A stretch of DNA of 45,949 nucleotides, from NCBI GenBank assembly GCA_959599635.1, contig CAUGJN010000004.1:1-45949 (forward strand). The letters are read 5' to 3'. Made by a program: the position numbers and the translations under genes. Every line of letters begins with the position of its first letter. The stretch's first letter is position 1. Below are positions 25,568 to 33,429 of the stretch, in pieces. Below the pieces are notes generated by a model. The model was not told where the DNA came from and did no database searches. It was given only the letters and a program-made list of their open reading frames with translations. This DNA is from an uncultured Collinsella sp. GTDB taxonomy: Bacteria; Actinomycetota; Coriobacteriia; Coriobacteriales; Coriobacteriaceae.

Positions 25568-26275
25568 ATGGCACATAAAGATGATCTGCGTGAATCTAGA
25601 AAAGGAACGGTTATTAACAAGACCTCAAGCAGGCAAGAAAAAGCAATGGCAAGGGCCGTCGAAGCAGTTAGAGTGAATCTAGAGTCTGCCTTTCCGGGTA
25701 TTAGCATCGAATGGAAAAAACGCGTTTATCTTAAAGAGGTCACAGCGCACATCAATGAGGCTTTTCCTGAAGTCGACACCTTTTACTATCAAGATTCGTT
25801 ATTCATGACTCCCGACGGCGGTTTTCTATATCTTGTCTCTAAAGATGGAAAACGTTTCCCCATCTTAATCGGCGAAAAGAAAAACCAGGGGACAAATGAC
25901 CTTCGCGCAGCAGAGGGTAAAAGCAAGCAGGCTAAAGGTAACGCAATCGAGCGCCTGGGGAAAAACGTTATTGGACTCAGAGCATTGATGGCAGATGAAG
26001 ATATTTTTCCTTTTGTTTGCTTTGGAGATGGCTGCGATTTTGCAGCAGGCTCAAGCATATTAGACCGGGTGGTTACAATTGCAATATTTGGAGAATTAAA
26101 CAAGGTCTATCTTCATGATGTTGCAAACTTACCGCAGTTCAAAAGAGGAACGTTTTATTTCCGCGCCGAAGAGTGGACGGAAAACGAAATGTATGACAGA
26201 TTCTATGAAATCGCCAAGCGCTCTATCCATTACTACTTCTCGAAATACGGAGAGAACTGCTTTTTCAATGACTAG
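25568..26275 (+). CDS. EcoRI-family type II restriction endonuclease
   Basis: 235 residues (EcoRI is 277). Key residues line up with EcoRI: PDGG with Asp83 (EcoRI D91), and ILIGEKKNQG with Glu103 and Lys105 (EcoRI E111 and K113), at the same 20-residue spacing. GNAIER at 124-129 followed by KN matches the EcoRI recognition stretch around N141-R145, also seen as GNxxER in MunI. FPFVCFGDGCDF matches EcoRI FPYVLFLEGSNF. This predicts a dimeric Mg-dependent nuclease cutting a site with an AATT core, such as GAATTC. AAGGAGAAACTAAA precedes the ATG, which lies next to the methylase stop. AT-rich like its partner. Confidence 0.92.
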   Translation: MAHKDDLRESRKGTVINKTSSRQEKAMARAVEAVRVNLESAFPGISIEWKKRVYLKEVTAHINEAFPEVDTFYYQDSLFMTPDGGFLYLVSKDGKRFPILIGEKKNQGTNDLRAAEGKSKQAKGNAIERLGKNVIGLRALMADEDIFPFVCFGDGCDFAAGSSILDRVVTIAIFGELNKVYLHDVANLPQFKRGTFYFRAEEWTENEMYDRFYEIAKRSIHYYFSKYGENCFFND

Positions 26276-26322
26276 CTATCCGACAGGCTACCGCTCATCC
26301 ATATAAAACCATTTAAATCACG

Positions 26323-26361
26323 CTTAAGCCCTCAAAGCACGGCAGGCCACGAGGGCTTAAG
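26323..26361. terminator. Inverted repeat after the restriction genes
   Basis: CTTAAGCCCTC (26323-26333) and GAGGGCTTAAG (26351-26361), a perfect 11-bp stem. No clear U-run follows on either strand, so it is a stem-loop that may end or stabilise the restriction mRNA. The rest of 26362-26500 holds nothing I can name. Confidence 0.45.
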
Positions 26362-26500
26362 GTTGTAGTTGTCTTACCTTTGAAATCCCAGCAACTATTA
26401 CTTGCAGGATCTGTCAAACCCAGACGCAAACGATCACATGCCTTCATAATAGCCCGTCTGCATTACTGACTCCCGTAATTTACTGTCAGTACTCTTGGCC

Positions 26501-27334
26501 CTAGCCAAAGACTCGCACGCAGGCGGGATTTTCGTCATCGGTACTTATGCGGACCAGAGCATCTGCATTGCAGTGGGTCTTGGCGAATGCCGCATCGTTG
26601 TCTCCGCCGCCTGCGGCAAAGCAGCTCGCTAGGATGGCGGATGTCGGGCTGAGCATGTTGCGCAAGTCGCGCAGGATCGCATTTACCGGGCGGTTGTCGT
26701 CAAGCATTTCGAGTCCGTCAATTACGACCACGACGTCCTTTAGCACTGCCCTGTTCCACGTCTGGTCACCGAGCAACCAGCTCGTTAAAAGGTCCATGGT
26801 CATGTTGTCCTCGACAAAAATGCCTAGGTTGCGCTGCTTGAGTCGCATCGTTGCGCGGATTGTCTCAACCTGTTGCTCCTCAGGATCCTCTGACACCTTG
26901 TCATCCATCTCGGCACGAATAAGCCGGGCAATCGCATCCTCTTCACGCTCCCGAATCGGCATGTAGAGCACGGCGCGTTGTTCACTCAGGCGCAAGGCCG
27001 CATACACCAGCGCGTTCGAGACATCTTCATGCGCGCCGCCAATCACGCTGAGCTTGCCCAGCCCAATGCCGCCACCCAGGGCAACATCGACCGGCATACC
27101 GGTCTTCAACACTCGCGGGGCTTCAAGCACCGACGTCTCCATACCGCGATCGAGCCCAGAAACCAGCCGACTGTGAAAACCGCTGAGGTCAAAACCCTCG
27201 TCATCACGTTCTTTGCGATTCCCACTACGCTGATTCGCGGGCGTCGGCGGCATCACGCCCGGGAAGCTCACCATCTCGCCCAAACTCACAGAACGGCCAA
27301 TTCGGTCGTCCCTGGAGTCCATCTTTAGCGTCAT
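26501..27334 (-). CDS. DnaB/RecA-fold protein lacking a Walker A lysine
   Basis: 277 residues from the ATG at 27334 (TAGGAGGG 5 nt upstream). The region from about residue 75 looks like the C-terminal RecA-fold of DnaB-type helicases: MPVDVALGGGIGLGKLSVIGG, ALVYAALRLSEQRAVLYMPI and VVVIDGLEMLDDN (Walker B, VVIDGLEML). Where DnaB has a GKT P-loop this protein has GGAHEDVSN, with no Lys or Thr, so ordinary ATP binding seems lost. The N-terminal ~65 residues are polar and lack the DnaB primase-binding domain. The gene begins 10 nt after the rtcB stop and is probably co-transcribed. Role unknown. Confidence 0.65.
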   Translation of the reverse strand: MTLKMDSRDDRIGRSVSLGEMVSFPGVMPPTPANQRSGNRKERDDEGFDLSGFHSRLVSGLDRGMETSVLEAPRVLKTGMPVDVALGGGIGLGKLSVIGGAHEDVSNALVYAALRLSEQRAVLYMPIREREEDAIARLIRAEMDDKVSEDPEEQQVETIRATMRLKQRNLGIFVEDNMTMDLLTSWLLGDQTWNRAVLKDVVVVIDGLEMLDDNRPVNAILRDLRNMLSPTSAILASCFAAGGGDNDAAFAKTHCNADALVRISTDDENPACVRVFG

Positions 27335-27344
27335 CGCAACCCTC

Positions 27345-28442
27345 CTAACGCCTACCGCGCTTACCAGTAGCCTTAAAATTCCAAATCGGCTTGAGTCGGT
27401 GAATAACATCAACCGTCGGGTCCATGAGCCTCAGTACATCATCCGCAGGCTTATACGCTTCGGGCGACTCATCGAGCGTCGTCTCGCATGCGCTCGGACA
27501 GTAGATGCCAGCATCGCGCATCTCGTTAACGAACGACCTGGTATCGAGCGTTTGGAACGCTTTGGTGCGGCTCATCGCGCGACCCGTCCCGTGCGGCGCC
27601 GAGCAGTTCCAGTCCTCGTTTCCCTTGCCGCGTGCAATAACGGCACCGTCGCGCATATTAAACGGAATCAGCACCGTCTCCCCCGCATGAGCGCTAATGG
27701 CGCCCTTGCGAATCATGCCGCCTTCCGAGATGTAGTTGTGCATGGTGGTAAAGCCGTCTCCGTCGAGTCGAATTCCCGTACGCTCAATAATCTGTGCGAC
27801 AATCGCCTTGCGGTTCTGATTCGAGAAGCGTTGACAGTTATGCATATCGACGAGATACTCGGCAGAAAGATCGCCCTCGAGATACTTAAGCTCGTCGGGG
27901 ATATCTGCCGTGCACGTCTTCTGCGCCAGCGCCTGATGGTGCTCCGCCGTCTGCTTGCCCATGTTGCGCGAGCCGGTGTGCACGACCAGATATTGGCGTC
28001 CATCCTCGTCCTCGTCGAGTTCAATGAAGTGGTTGCCGCTGCCCAGCGTGCCCATGGAACGCTCAACCTTGCGTTTATTCTGCAGCCAATCACGCGACTC
28101 CATGTCAAAGTCCGCGAGTACGCAGGCAGCATCGCGATGAAGGCTAAAGCCCGTGGGCACCGCGCGCTTCACATCGCGATTGAACTGAATGAGGTCGTCG
28201 CGTGCAATGGTCTCCGCAAGCGGCACACAATACATACCGCATCCGATGTCGACGCCCACCAAATTAGGAATGACCTTGTCACCCAAATTTGCCGTAAAAC
28301 CAATCACGCAACCCTTGCCCTTATGGGCATCGGGCATGATGCGGATCTTGGCGCCTTCAAACGCCGGGCAGCTGGAAATCTCCTCGATCTGCTCCTTGGT
28401 TGAATCCTCAAGATTCTCGGCAAAGACTTTGATGTCTGCCAT
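27345..28442 (-). CDS. rtcB: RtcB family RNA-splicing ligase
   Basis: 365 residues from the ATG at 28442 (AGGAG 7 nt upstream). RtcB joins RNA 2',3'-cyclic phosphate or 3'-phosphate ends to 5'-OH ends using GTP and Mn2+. Visible motifs: MPDAHKGKGCVIGFT, GVDIGCGM (metal ligands D65 and C68), GSGNHFIEL, VHTGSRNMGKQ-AEHHQ, and SAPHGTGR with the guanylated His near residue 284. Length is that of the shorter bacterial RtcB class. It is divergent from a WYL regulator gene, the kind of neighbour that often controls RNA-repair genes, and is followed by the DnaB-like gene. Confidence 0.94.
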   Translation of the reverse strand: MADIKVFAENLEDSTKEQIEEISSCPAFEGAKIRIMPDAHKGKGCVIGFTANLGDKVIPNLVGVDIGCGMYCVPLAETIARDDLIQFNRDVKRAVPTGFSLHRDAACVLADFDMESRDWLQNKRKVERSMGTLGSGNHFIELDEDEDGRQYLVVHTGSRNMGKQTAEHHQALAQKTCTADIPDELKYLEGDLSAEYLVDMHNCQRFSNQNRKAIVAQIIERTGIRLDGDGFTTMHNYISEGGMIRKGAISAHAGETVLIPFNMRDGAVIARGKGNEDWNCSAPHGTGRAMSRTKAFQTLDTRSFVNEMRDAGIYCPSACETTLDESPEAYKPADDVLRLMDPTVDVIHRLKPIWNFKATGKRGRR

Positions 28443-28664
28443 CGCATTTCTCCTGTTCTGATCCTTGTAAACCGAAACCAGCCCCAAGCCAATAGAGCGC
28501 ATGTCACACCAGCCAGCCAAACCGCCGATTTCCGTTTAACCACCTTTCGCCCTATTCGGGCTCTTATTGCTGCGAATACTACGGTCGCACAGGCTACAAT
28601 GAGTCCCAATAACGGGTCTTGTTTTGCATCTCCGGCTGATACCCTGCCGGCGAAAGGAGACAAC

Positions 28665-29675
28665 GTGGCGAACAGACCAAATCAAAAGCTCAGGCTTCTG
28701 TTCCTGCTTGAAACCTTGATGGAAAAGACCGACAGCACGCACGGGCTCACAACGCAGCAGATTATCGAAGAGCTCGCCTATCACGATCTCGAGGCCGAAC
28801 GAAAGGCCATCTATCGCGATCTGCAAACGCTTCGCGACTTTGGGCTCGATGTTGACCAGCGTGGCGGCAAGGAATGGGCGCTGGTCTCACGCCCGCTCGA
28901 CCTGCAAGAACTCATCATGCTTGTTGACGCCGTGCAGAGCTCGCCGTTTTTGACCGATGAGCTGACCGACCATCTCATCGGCAGGCTGCAAAGCCTCGCC
29001 AGCCTGGGCGAACGCGAGCTGATGCACAAGCGTGTCGACGTGCCTTCGCGCGTGAAGATGCAAAACTCCGATGCCCTGCTTAACATCGACTTGATTCAGC
29101 AGGCTATGCGCGAAAAACGCAAGATTCGGTTTCGTTATTTCCACTACGACGCCGCTAAGCAAAAGGCCCTTAATCATGACGGAAAGACCTACGAGCTCAC
29201 ACCTGTGCGCCTTATCTACTCCGACGAACTCTATTACATGATTGGGTTTAGAGATAAATGGGCCAATGCTGGATCAGGCCATCAGCCGTTCACGCCCTAC
29301 CGCGTCGATCGCATGCTCGATGTTGCGGTGTCCGAAGAGTCCGCGACCAAAGATCCGCGCATTGCCGGCTATGTGCTCGAGGACCACGTTTCGCCATCGT
29401 TTGGAGTCTATGCGGCCGATAAGACCACCGTGGTGCTGGAACTTGACGACCGCGCGATGAACCCGCTCATCGACAAGTTTGGACTGGACGCCATTGTGTT
29501 TGAAAACCAGGACGGTCGCCTGTTAGCAACTGTCAAAGCCCCGCTGTCGCCGCAGTTCTTTGGCTGGTTGCTGCAACTCAGCACGTTCATTAAGATCGTT
29601 CAGCCCCAGAGCGCCATCGATACATATCTCAAATACCTCGATGAAACGCGTGCGCTCTACCAGGAAGACAGGTAA
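28665..29675 (+). CDS. WYL-domain transcriptional regulator
   Basis: 336 residues from the GTG at 28665 (AAAGGAG 5 nt upstream). The N-terminal winged helix includes KLRLLFLLETLMEKTD and QQIIEELAYHDLEAERKAIYRDLQTL. The WYL domain spans about residues 115-240: REKRKIRFRYFHYD, ELTPVRLIYSDELYYMIGF and FTPYRVDRMLDV. The C-terminal part fits the WCX extension. WYL proteins are ligand-responsive regulators, often sensing nucleic acids or nucleotides. It is divergent from rtcB and 6 nt before the helicase gene, so it may control both directions. Confidence 0.92.
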   Translation: MANRPNQKLRLLFLLETLMEKTDSTHGLTTQQIIEELAYHDLEAERKAIYRDLQTLRDFGLDVDQRGGKEWALVSRPLDLQELIMLVDAVQSSPFLTDELTDHLIGRLQSLASLGERELMHKRVDVPSRVKMQNSDALLNIDLIQQAMREKRKIRFRYFHYDAAKQKALNHDGKTYELTPVRLIYSDELYYMIGFRDKWANAGSGHQPFTPYRVDRMLDVAVSEESATKDPRIAGYVLEDHVSPSFGVYAADKTTVVLELDDRAMNPLIDKFGLDAIVFENQDGRLLATVKAPLSPQFFGWLLQLSTFIKIVQPQSAIDTYLKYLDETRALYQEDR

Positions 29676-29681
29676 TATTTC

Positions 29682-32600
29682 ATGGCTACAACCCCCAAAT
29701 TCAATGTATCGTTCGAGCGCCTGAATCCCGAACAGCGCGAGGCCGTCGAATGCCTAGATGGTCCGCTGCTCGTCATTGCCGGCCCCGGTACCGGCAAGAC
29801 GCAGCTGCTGAGCCTGCGCGCGGCGAACATCCTGGCCAAGCGCGATGCCGCCCCACGCAACATCCTCTGCCTCACCTATACCGAGGCGGGCGCGGAAGCC
29901 ATGCGCAAACGCCTGATTGAGCTCATTGGGCGCGACGCCTACGGCATCGAAGTCAGTACGTTCCACGGATTTGCAAGCAGCATCAGGTCGCGCTATCCCG
30001 AGTTTTTCACACGCCCTGCGACCGACACACTCATCACTAGCTTGCATCAGCAGGAGATCTTCGACCGCCTGCTCAAATCGCTTCCCTTTGGGTCGCCCCT
30101 GGGCGGAGGGTCGCCCGATATGCCCGCGCAAAACATCGGCAAGATGATCGGCTTTGTCTCCAAGACCAAGCGCAGCGGCCTGGATTACGACGTGCTGAGC
30201 GCCATCGCGCAGCAGAATATCGACGCCGCTGCCTGGCTCACCGAGCATTCAGAGCTGCTTACGCTCGCCTGTGAAAGGGCAAGCGCTGCGTTGGCAGAGC
30301 GCTTTGAGGAAGAGGTCGAGCGCGCCTGCTGCATGGCGCCCACATCGCTCACCCGCCCGATCAACTGTCCCGCCGGCACGTACGTGCCGTACATTCTTGA
30401 GTTGCGCGACACCGTTCGCCGCACCGAACTTATTGACGAGAAGGGAAAGTCCTCGGGGTACACCAAGGTGCGCGATGCCTTCTTTGGAGGCAGCAACTCT
30501 CAGGGGCGCACCTTTAAGATTGCAGAGCAGAGCGAGCGACTTAAGGCCGCTTGCGACGTCGCGCGTCGCTACCAGAGCGAGCTCGACCAACACCATCTTT
30601 ACGATTACGACGACATGATCGGCGACTTTGTTAACGCTGTCGAACACAACGACGCGCTACGCCAAGTGCTCCAGGACACCTATACCTATATCCAAGTTGA
30701 CGAGTTCCAGGACACCAATGGTGCCCAGATGCGCATCATCGAGCTGCTCTGCGACGGCATTGATGCGCCCAATATCATGGCCGTCGGCGATGACGATCAG
30801 GCCATCATGCGTTTTCAGGGCGCCACGATCGAGTGTGCCAACCAGTTTGCGGCCGAGTTTTCGCCCCGGAGCATCGTGCTCAAGACCAACTATCGCTCCA
30901 CGCCCGCCATCGTTGAGCTTGGTCAAGCCATCGCCCAGCAAATCGAATACCGACTTGATGCCAGCTCGAATAAGTCAATCGAAGCCTTTAAGCCTCAGAG
31001 TGATCAGGTCAGCTTTAGCGAGAACGTCTACACCGGCAAAGCCGAGGAATACGCCGCCGTCGCTGCGAGCATTAAGCAGAGGATTGAGGCCGGATACCTC
31101 AATGACTGCGAAGATCCCAATGAAGGAATTGCAGTCATCTCTGCCAAACACGCCGCATTGCGCTCGCTGATCCCCTTCCTCGTTAAGGAAAACGTACCGT
31201 TTTCCTATCGCGAGCGGCAGAATCTCTTTGCCTCCGAGCGCATGCAGACGACTTTGGCACTGCTGCGCTGCGTTACCGCGCTTGCGCGCGGGCAGCAGGA
31301 GCTCGCCAGCAGCTATCTTCCGCAGATTGTCTGTGCCGCCGAGCTGGGCGGCGACCATCCATCGTCCGTGACGTTTGCGCTCAGCGCCAAGCGCGAGCAT
31401 CGCGGCGACTGGATGGCCGCCATGTGCGAGAGCAATAGCGCCCACGCCAAAGAGCTGCACGACGATCTTATGCAGTGGGCGGCAGAGGCCAATGCCTCAC
31501 CTGTCCGAGATTTGCTCTTTAAGATTGCCGAACGTAGCCTTGGCTATTACCGGCATCGCAAAGATCAAGATCCGCTGGGCGCCGCCGAATTCAATGCCGG
31601 CATCCGTGCCCTACTCGCCTTTGCCGAGGGTGAAATGGGCGACGCGCGCCGCATGGGACGCACGCTTCGCCTGCCCGATATTGTCGACAAACTCGACGCC
31701 GCGCAAAAGTTTAGCGTGAGCATCGACGCATCGATCGATCTTGGCACACCGGGAGCCGTTCGCCTTACTAGCGCTCACAGTTCGAAAGGTCTGCAGTTCG
31801 AATGCGTCTACCTGCTCGACGCCGACGACTCCACCTGGCACAAAGGTGCTGGCGGCATGAGCTTGTACCCGTCCAACCTGCTTATTCGCGACGAAAAGGA
31901 TGACGACGATGCGCGCCGTCTGCTGTTTGTAGCCATCACGCGCGCTAAGCGACACCTCGAGCTGTACCGCGCCGGCGGATCGGCGCTGCAGGAGCTCACG
32001 GGGCTTATCGACTCTTGCGAAGTCACCGTCGAGGCAAACCAGCTCAGTACCGCCATCGAAACCGAGTGGCGCGACAACTACGCGTTCGATACGCCCGAGC
32101 TCTGCGCACTTTTGGAGCCTCACACCGACGTGAAGTTTCTCTCTGCAACAGCGCTCAACAACTTTGTGACGTACGAGCCTGGATGCGCAAATAGCCTGCA
32201 CTTCCCCGAAAAGCAGATTGTGCGCCTGCCCACTGCGCCTACGATCCAAACCGAATTCGGCACCATCGTTCACGCGATGTTCGAAGAAATCGTTAATCGG
32301 ATGGCAACCGATGGCGAGGCGGCAATCGAGGCAATTGAGGCCGAGTATCGTCAGCAGATTTCGTGGCTCGATTTTGCCCCTGAGGACGTCCATCGCTATT
32401 CGGAGCGCTTCGAACGCATTTGTCGCGCATTCATCCCCTGGCTTGTAGAGCACGTGCGCGGCTACCGTTGCATCACGGAAGCGAACATGCAGTGTCTAAC
32501 TGCCGGTGGAACCCCGCTCTTCGGTTTTCTTGATCTGCTCCTCGTTGACGATGCAGCTAAAACGGTGCAGATCGTCGACTACAAGACTGGCTTTGGCAAG

Positions 32601-32969
32601 GAGGTGCCCGCGGGCTATCATCGCCAGCTCAAGTTCTACAAACTGCTGGTCGAGACGTCAACCGAGTTTTATGGCTACACCGTCACTTCCATGGGCGATT
32701 ACTATGTCGAGCCCGACAAGGCAACGAATGAGCTGCGTCCGCCGTTCTCGACGACCGCCAGCGCCGATGACATTGCCGAGCTCGAACACCTCATCGATGC
32801 CGTATGGTCGCGCATTGAACACGGTGCGTGGGACACCGGCGCCTTTGAGCAAAGTGGCGCTTACGAACTGGCCGTTGAGGAACAAAAGGGCTGCCGCAAA
32901 AAAGCTGACAAGACTGAGGTCATGCAACGCGCCTATGAGCACTGGCTTATAGAGAACTCCAGAATGTGA
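29682..32969 (+). CDS. UvrD/PcrA-like superfamily 1 helicase with C-terminal PD-(D/E)XK nuclease
   Basis: 1095 residues. SF1A helicase motifs: GPGTGKTQLLS (Walker A, ~33), TYTEAGAEAMRKR (Ia), VDEFQDTNG (Walker B, ~340), GDDDQAIMRFQGA (~370), LTSAHSSKGLQFECVYLLD (~697) and LFVAITRAKRHLEL (~748). The C-terminal ~250 residues hold an AddB/RecB-type nuclease: GFLDLLLVDD then VDYKTGFGKE (~965). No AddAB Cys cluster is obvious. It unwinds DNA with ATP and probably degrades an end; likely a DNA repair enzyme. It starts 6 nt after the WYL gene. Its stop codon lies inside a REP-like palindrome. Confidence 0.93.
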   Translation: MATTPKFNVSFERLNPEQREAVECLDGPLLVIAGPGTGKTQLLSLRAANILAKRDAAPRNILCLTYTEAGAEAMRKRLIELIGRDAYGIEVSTFHGFASSIRSRYPEFFTRPATDTLITSLHQQEIFDRLLKSLPFGSPLGGGSPDMPAQNIGKMIGFVSKTKRSGLDYDVLSAIAQQNIDAAAWLTEHSELLTLACERASAALAERFEEEVERACCMAPTSLTRPINCPAGTYVPYILELRDTVRRTELIDEKGKSSGYTKVRDAFFGGSNSQGRTFKIAEQSERLKAACDVARRYQSELDQHHLYDYDDMIGDFVNAVEHNDALRQVLQDTYTYIQVDEFQDTNGAQMRIIELLCDGIDAPNIMAVGDDDQAIMRFQGATIECANQFAAEFSPRSIVLKTNYRSTPAIVELGQAIAQQIEYRLDASSNKSIEAFKPQSDQVSFSENVYTGKAEEYAAVAASIKQRIEAGYLNDCEDPNEGIAVISAKHAALRSLIPFLVKENVPFSYRERQNLFASERMQTTLALLRCVTALARGQQELASSYLPQIVCAAELGGDHPSSVTFALSAKREHRGDWMAAMCESNSAHAKELHDDLMQWAAEANASPVRDLLFKIAERSLGYYRHRKDQDPLGAAEFNAGIRALLAFAEGEMGDARRMGRTLRLPDIVDKLDAAQKFSVSIDASIDLGTPGAVRLTSAHSSKGLQFECVYLLDADDSTWHKGAGGMSLYPSNLLIRDEKDDDDARRLLFVAITRAKRHLELYRAGGSALQELTGLIDSCEVTVEANQLSTAIETEWRDNYAFDTPELCALLEPHTDVKFLSATALNNFVTYEPGCANSLHFPEKQIVRLPTAPTIQTEFGTIVHAMFEEIVNRMATDGEAAIEAIEAEYRQQISWLDFAPEDVHRYSERFERICRAFIPWLVEHVRGYRCITEANMQCLTAGGTPLFGFLDLLLVDDAAKTVQIVDYKTGFGKEVPAGYHRQLKFYKLLVETSTEFYGYTVTSMGDYYVEPDKATNELRPPFSTTASADDIAELEHLIDAVWSRIEHGAWDTGAFEQSGAYELAVEEQKGCRKKADKTEVMQRAYEHWLIENSRM

Positions 32970-32998
32970 CAAAGGGACTGTCCCTTTGTCACATTCTG
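32960..32998. repeat. REP-like palindrome E
   Basis: Perfect 19-bp arms CAGAATGTGACAAAGGGAC / GTCCCTTTGTCACATTCTG around one T. The helicase stop codon TGA (32967-32969) is part of the left arm. The most symmetrical member of the family here; it may also serve as terminator. Confidence 0.9.
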
Positions 32999-33041
32999 CG
33001 TCCTCCTAGGTTGCATCCATTTTTTGAAGTGGCATTGCCGA

Positions 33042-33070
33042 TTGTCCAAAATGTCATTCGTGGGTAGAAT
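33042..33070 (+). promoter_or_regulatory. Promoter of the convergent small RNA
   Basis: TTGTCC (33042-33047) and TAGAAT (33065-33070) with the ideal 17-nt spacer. Predicts transcription to the right from about 33077. Confidence 0.6.
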
Positions 33071-33076
33071 GGTGTC

Positions 33077-33162
33077 GACGGCAGCCCAAGTTCTGCAAAG
33101 CTGGGCAGCGCCGTTGCGTGGATTAAGGGGTCAACGCCTTAGCGGCGGCGACCCCTCTTTCG
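33077..33162 (+). ncRNA. Candidate antitoxin RNA convergent to the 41-codon peptide gene
   Basis: About 85 nt between the TTGTCC-17-TAGAAT promoter and the hairpin at 33125-33158 followed by CTTTCG. It contains its own stem (CGGCAGCCCA with TGGGCAGCGCCG). Its 3' part is antisense to the end of the 41-codon ORF, including its stop codon. No ORF with a ribosome site is inside. Boundaries are inferred from promoter and hairpin positions only. Confidence 0.5.
33125..33158. terminator. Bidirectional hairpin, copy 2 of a repeated terminator
   Basis: AAGGGGTC / GACCCCTCTT with inner CGCC/GGCG pairing. The TAA stop of the 41-codon ORF lies in its loop region. Shares 23 identical nt with 19014-19036. 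Confidence 0.75.
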
Positions 33163-33264
33163 TTGCTTCGAGCGTTGCTTGAGTGCCTCGGAAAGTCCGA
33201 TAAGCGTCGTAAAAAGCGAGACCAATGCGGTCAGGAGCCTCACGAAATCAATCAAATCGGTCAT
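33139..33264 (-). CDS. 41-residue hydrophobic/basic peptide, candidate type I toxin
   Basis: ATG at 33264 with GGAGG 8 nt upstream, 41 codons, TAA. It begins MTDLIDFVRLL, continues as one hydrophobic helix (LLTALVSLFTTLIGL, about 10-24), then a very basic tail (KQRSKQRKRGRRR). A single membrane helix with a charged tail is the build of type I toxins and holin-like peptides. The Shine-Dalgarno is paired in a hairpin, a convergent RNA overlaps its 3' end, and a LexA-box-like palindrome sits at its promoter. The ORF is seen directly; the toxin role is inference from layout. Confidence 0.6.
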   Translation of the reverse strand: MTDLIDFVRLLTALVSLFTTLIGLSEALKQRSKQRKRGRRR

Positions 33265-33273
33265 GGGCATCAC

Positions 33274-33289
33274 CTCCCATCAGATGGAG
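33274..33289 (-). promoter_or_regulatory. Hairpin sequestering the peptide's Shine-Dalgarno
   Basis: On the minus strand CTCCAT (33289-33284) pairs with ATGGGAG (33280-33274) around CTG with one bulged G, covering most of the GGGAGG ribosome site. Typical of tightly silenced type I toxin mRNAs. Confidence 0.5.
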
Positions 33290-33328
33290 AGCGCTGCCCG
33301 GCACATGGAACTGCCGTCAACGATACCG

Positions 33329-33334
33329 ATTCTA
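33329..33334 (-). promoter_or_regulatory. -10 box of the peptide gene
   Basis: TAGAAT on the minus strand, about 65 nt before the start codon. The matching -35 position (33352-33357, TCGCAT) is poor and overlaps the LexA-like box. Confidence 0.45.
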
Positions 33335-33354
33335 TCAAAGCGCAGTTAGATATG

Positions 33355-33368
33355 CGAATGTTTGTTCG
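33355..33368. promoter_or_regulatory. LexA (SOS) box-like palindrome
   Basis: CGAATGTTTGTTCG, close to the Gram-positive and actinobacterial SOS box CGAAC-N4-GTTCG; one half-site base differs. It covers the -35 position of the peptide promoter, where a repressor would block it. Confidence 0.5.
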
Positions 33369-33384
33369 TATTTCAGAAGATCGG

Positions 33385-33429
33385 AGCTCGGGTATGGCGA
33401 AGGAGCAGTTCCTTTGCCATACCCGAGCT
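33385..33429. repeat. REP-like palindrome F (long-armed)
   Basis: 21-nt arms starting AGCTCGGGTATGGC and ending GCCATACCCGAGCT, with core GAAGGAGCAGTTCCTTT. A diverged core and longer arms than the other members. Its right end abuts the inverted-repeat element that follows. Confidence 0.75.

Noticed and set aside
26576..27324. Orthodox DnaB helicase call for the rtcB neighbour
   Set aside because: It lacks the P-loop and the N-terminal DnaB domain, and is far shorter than a replicative helicase.
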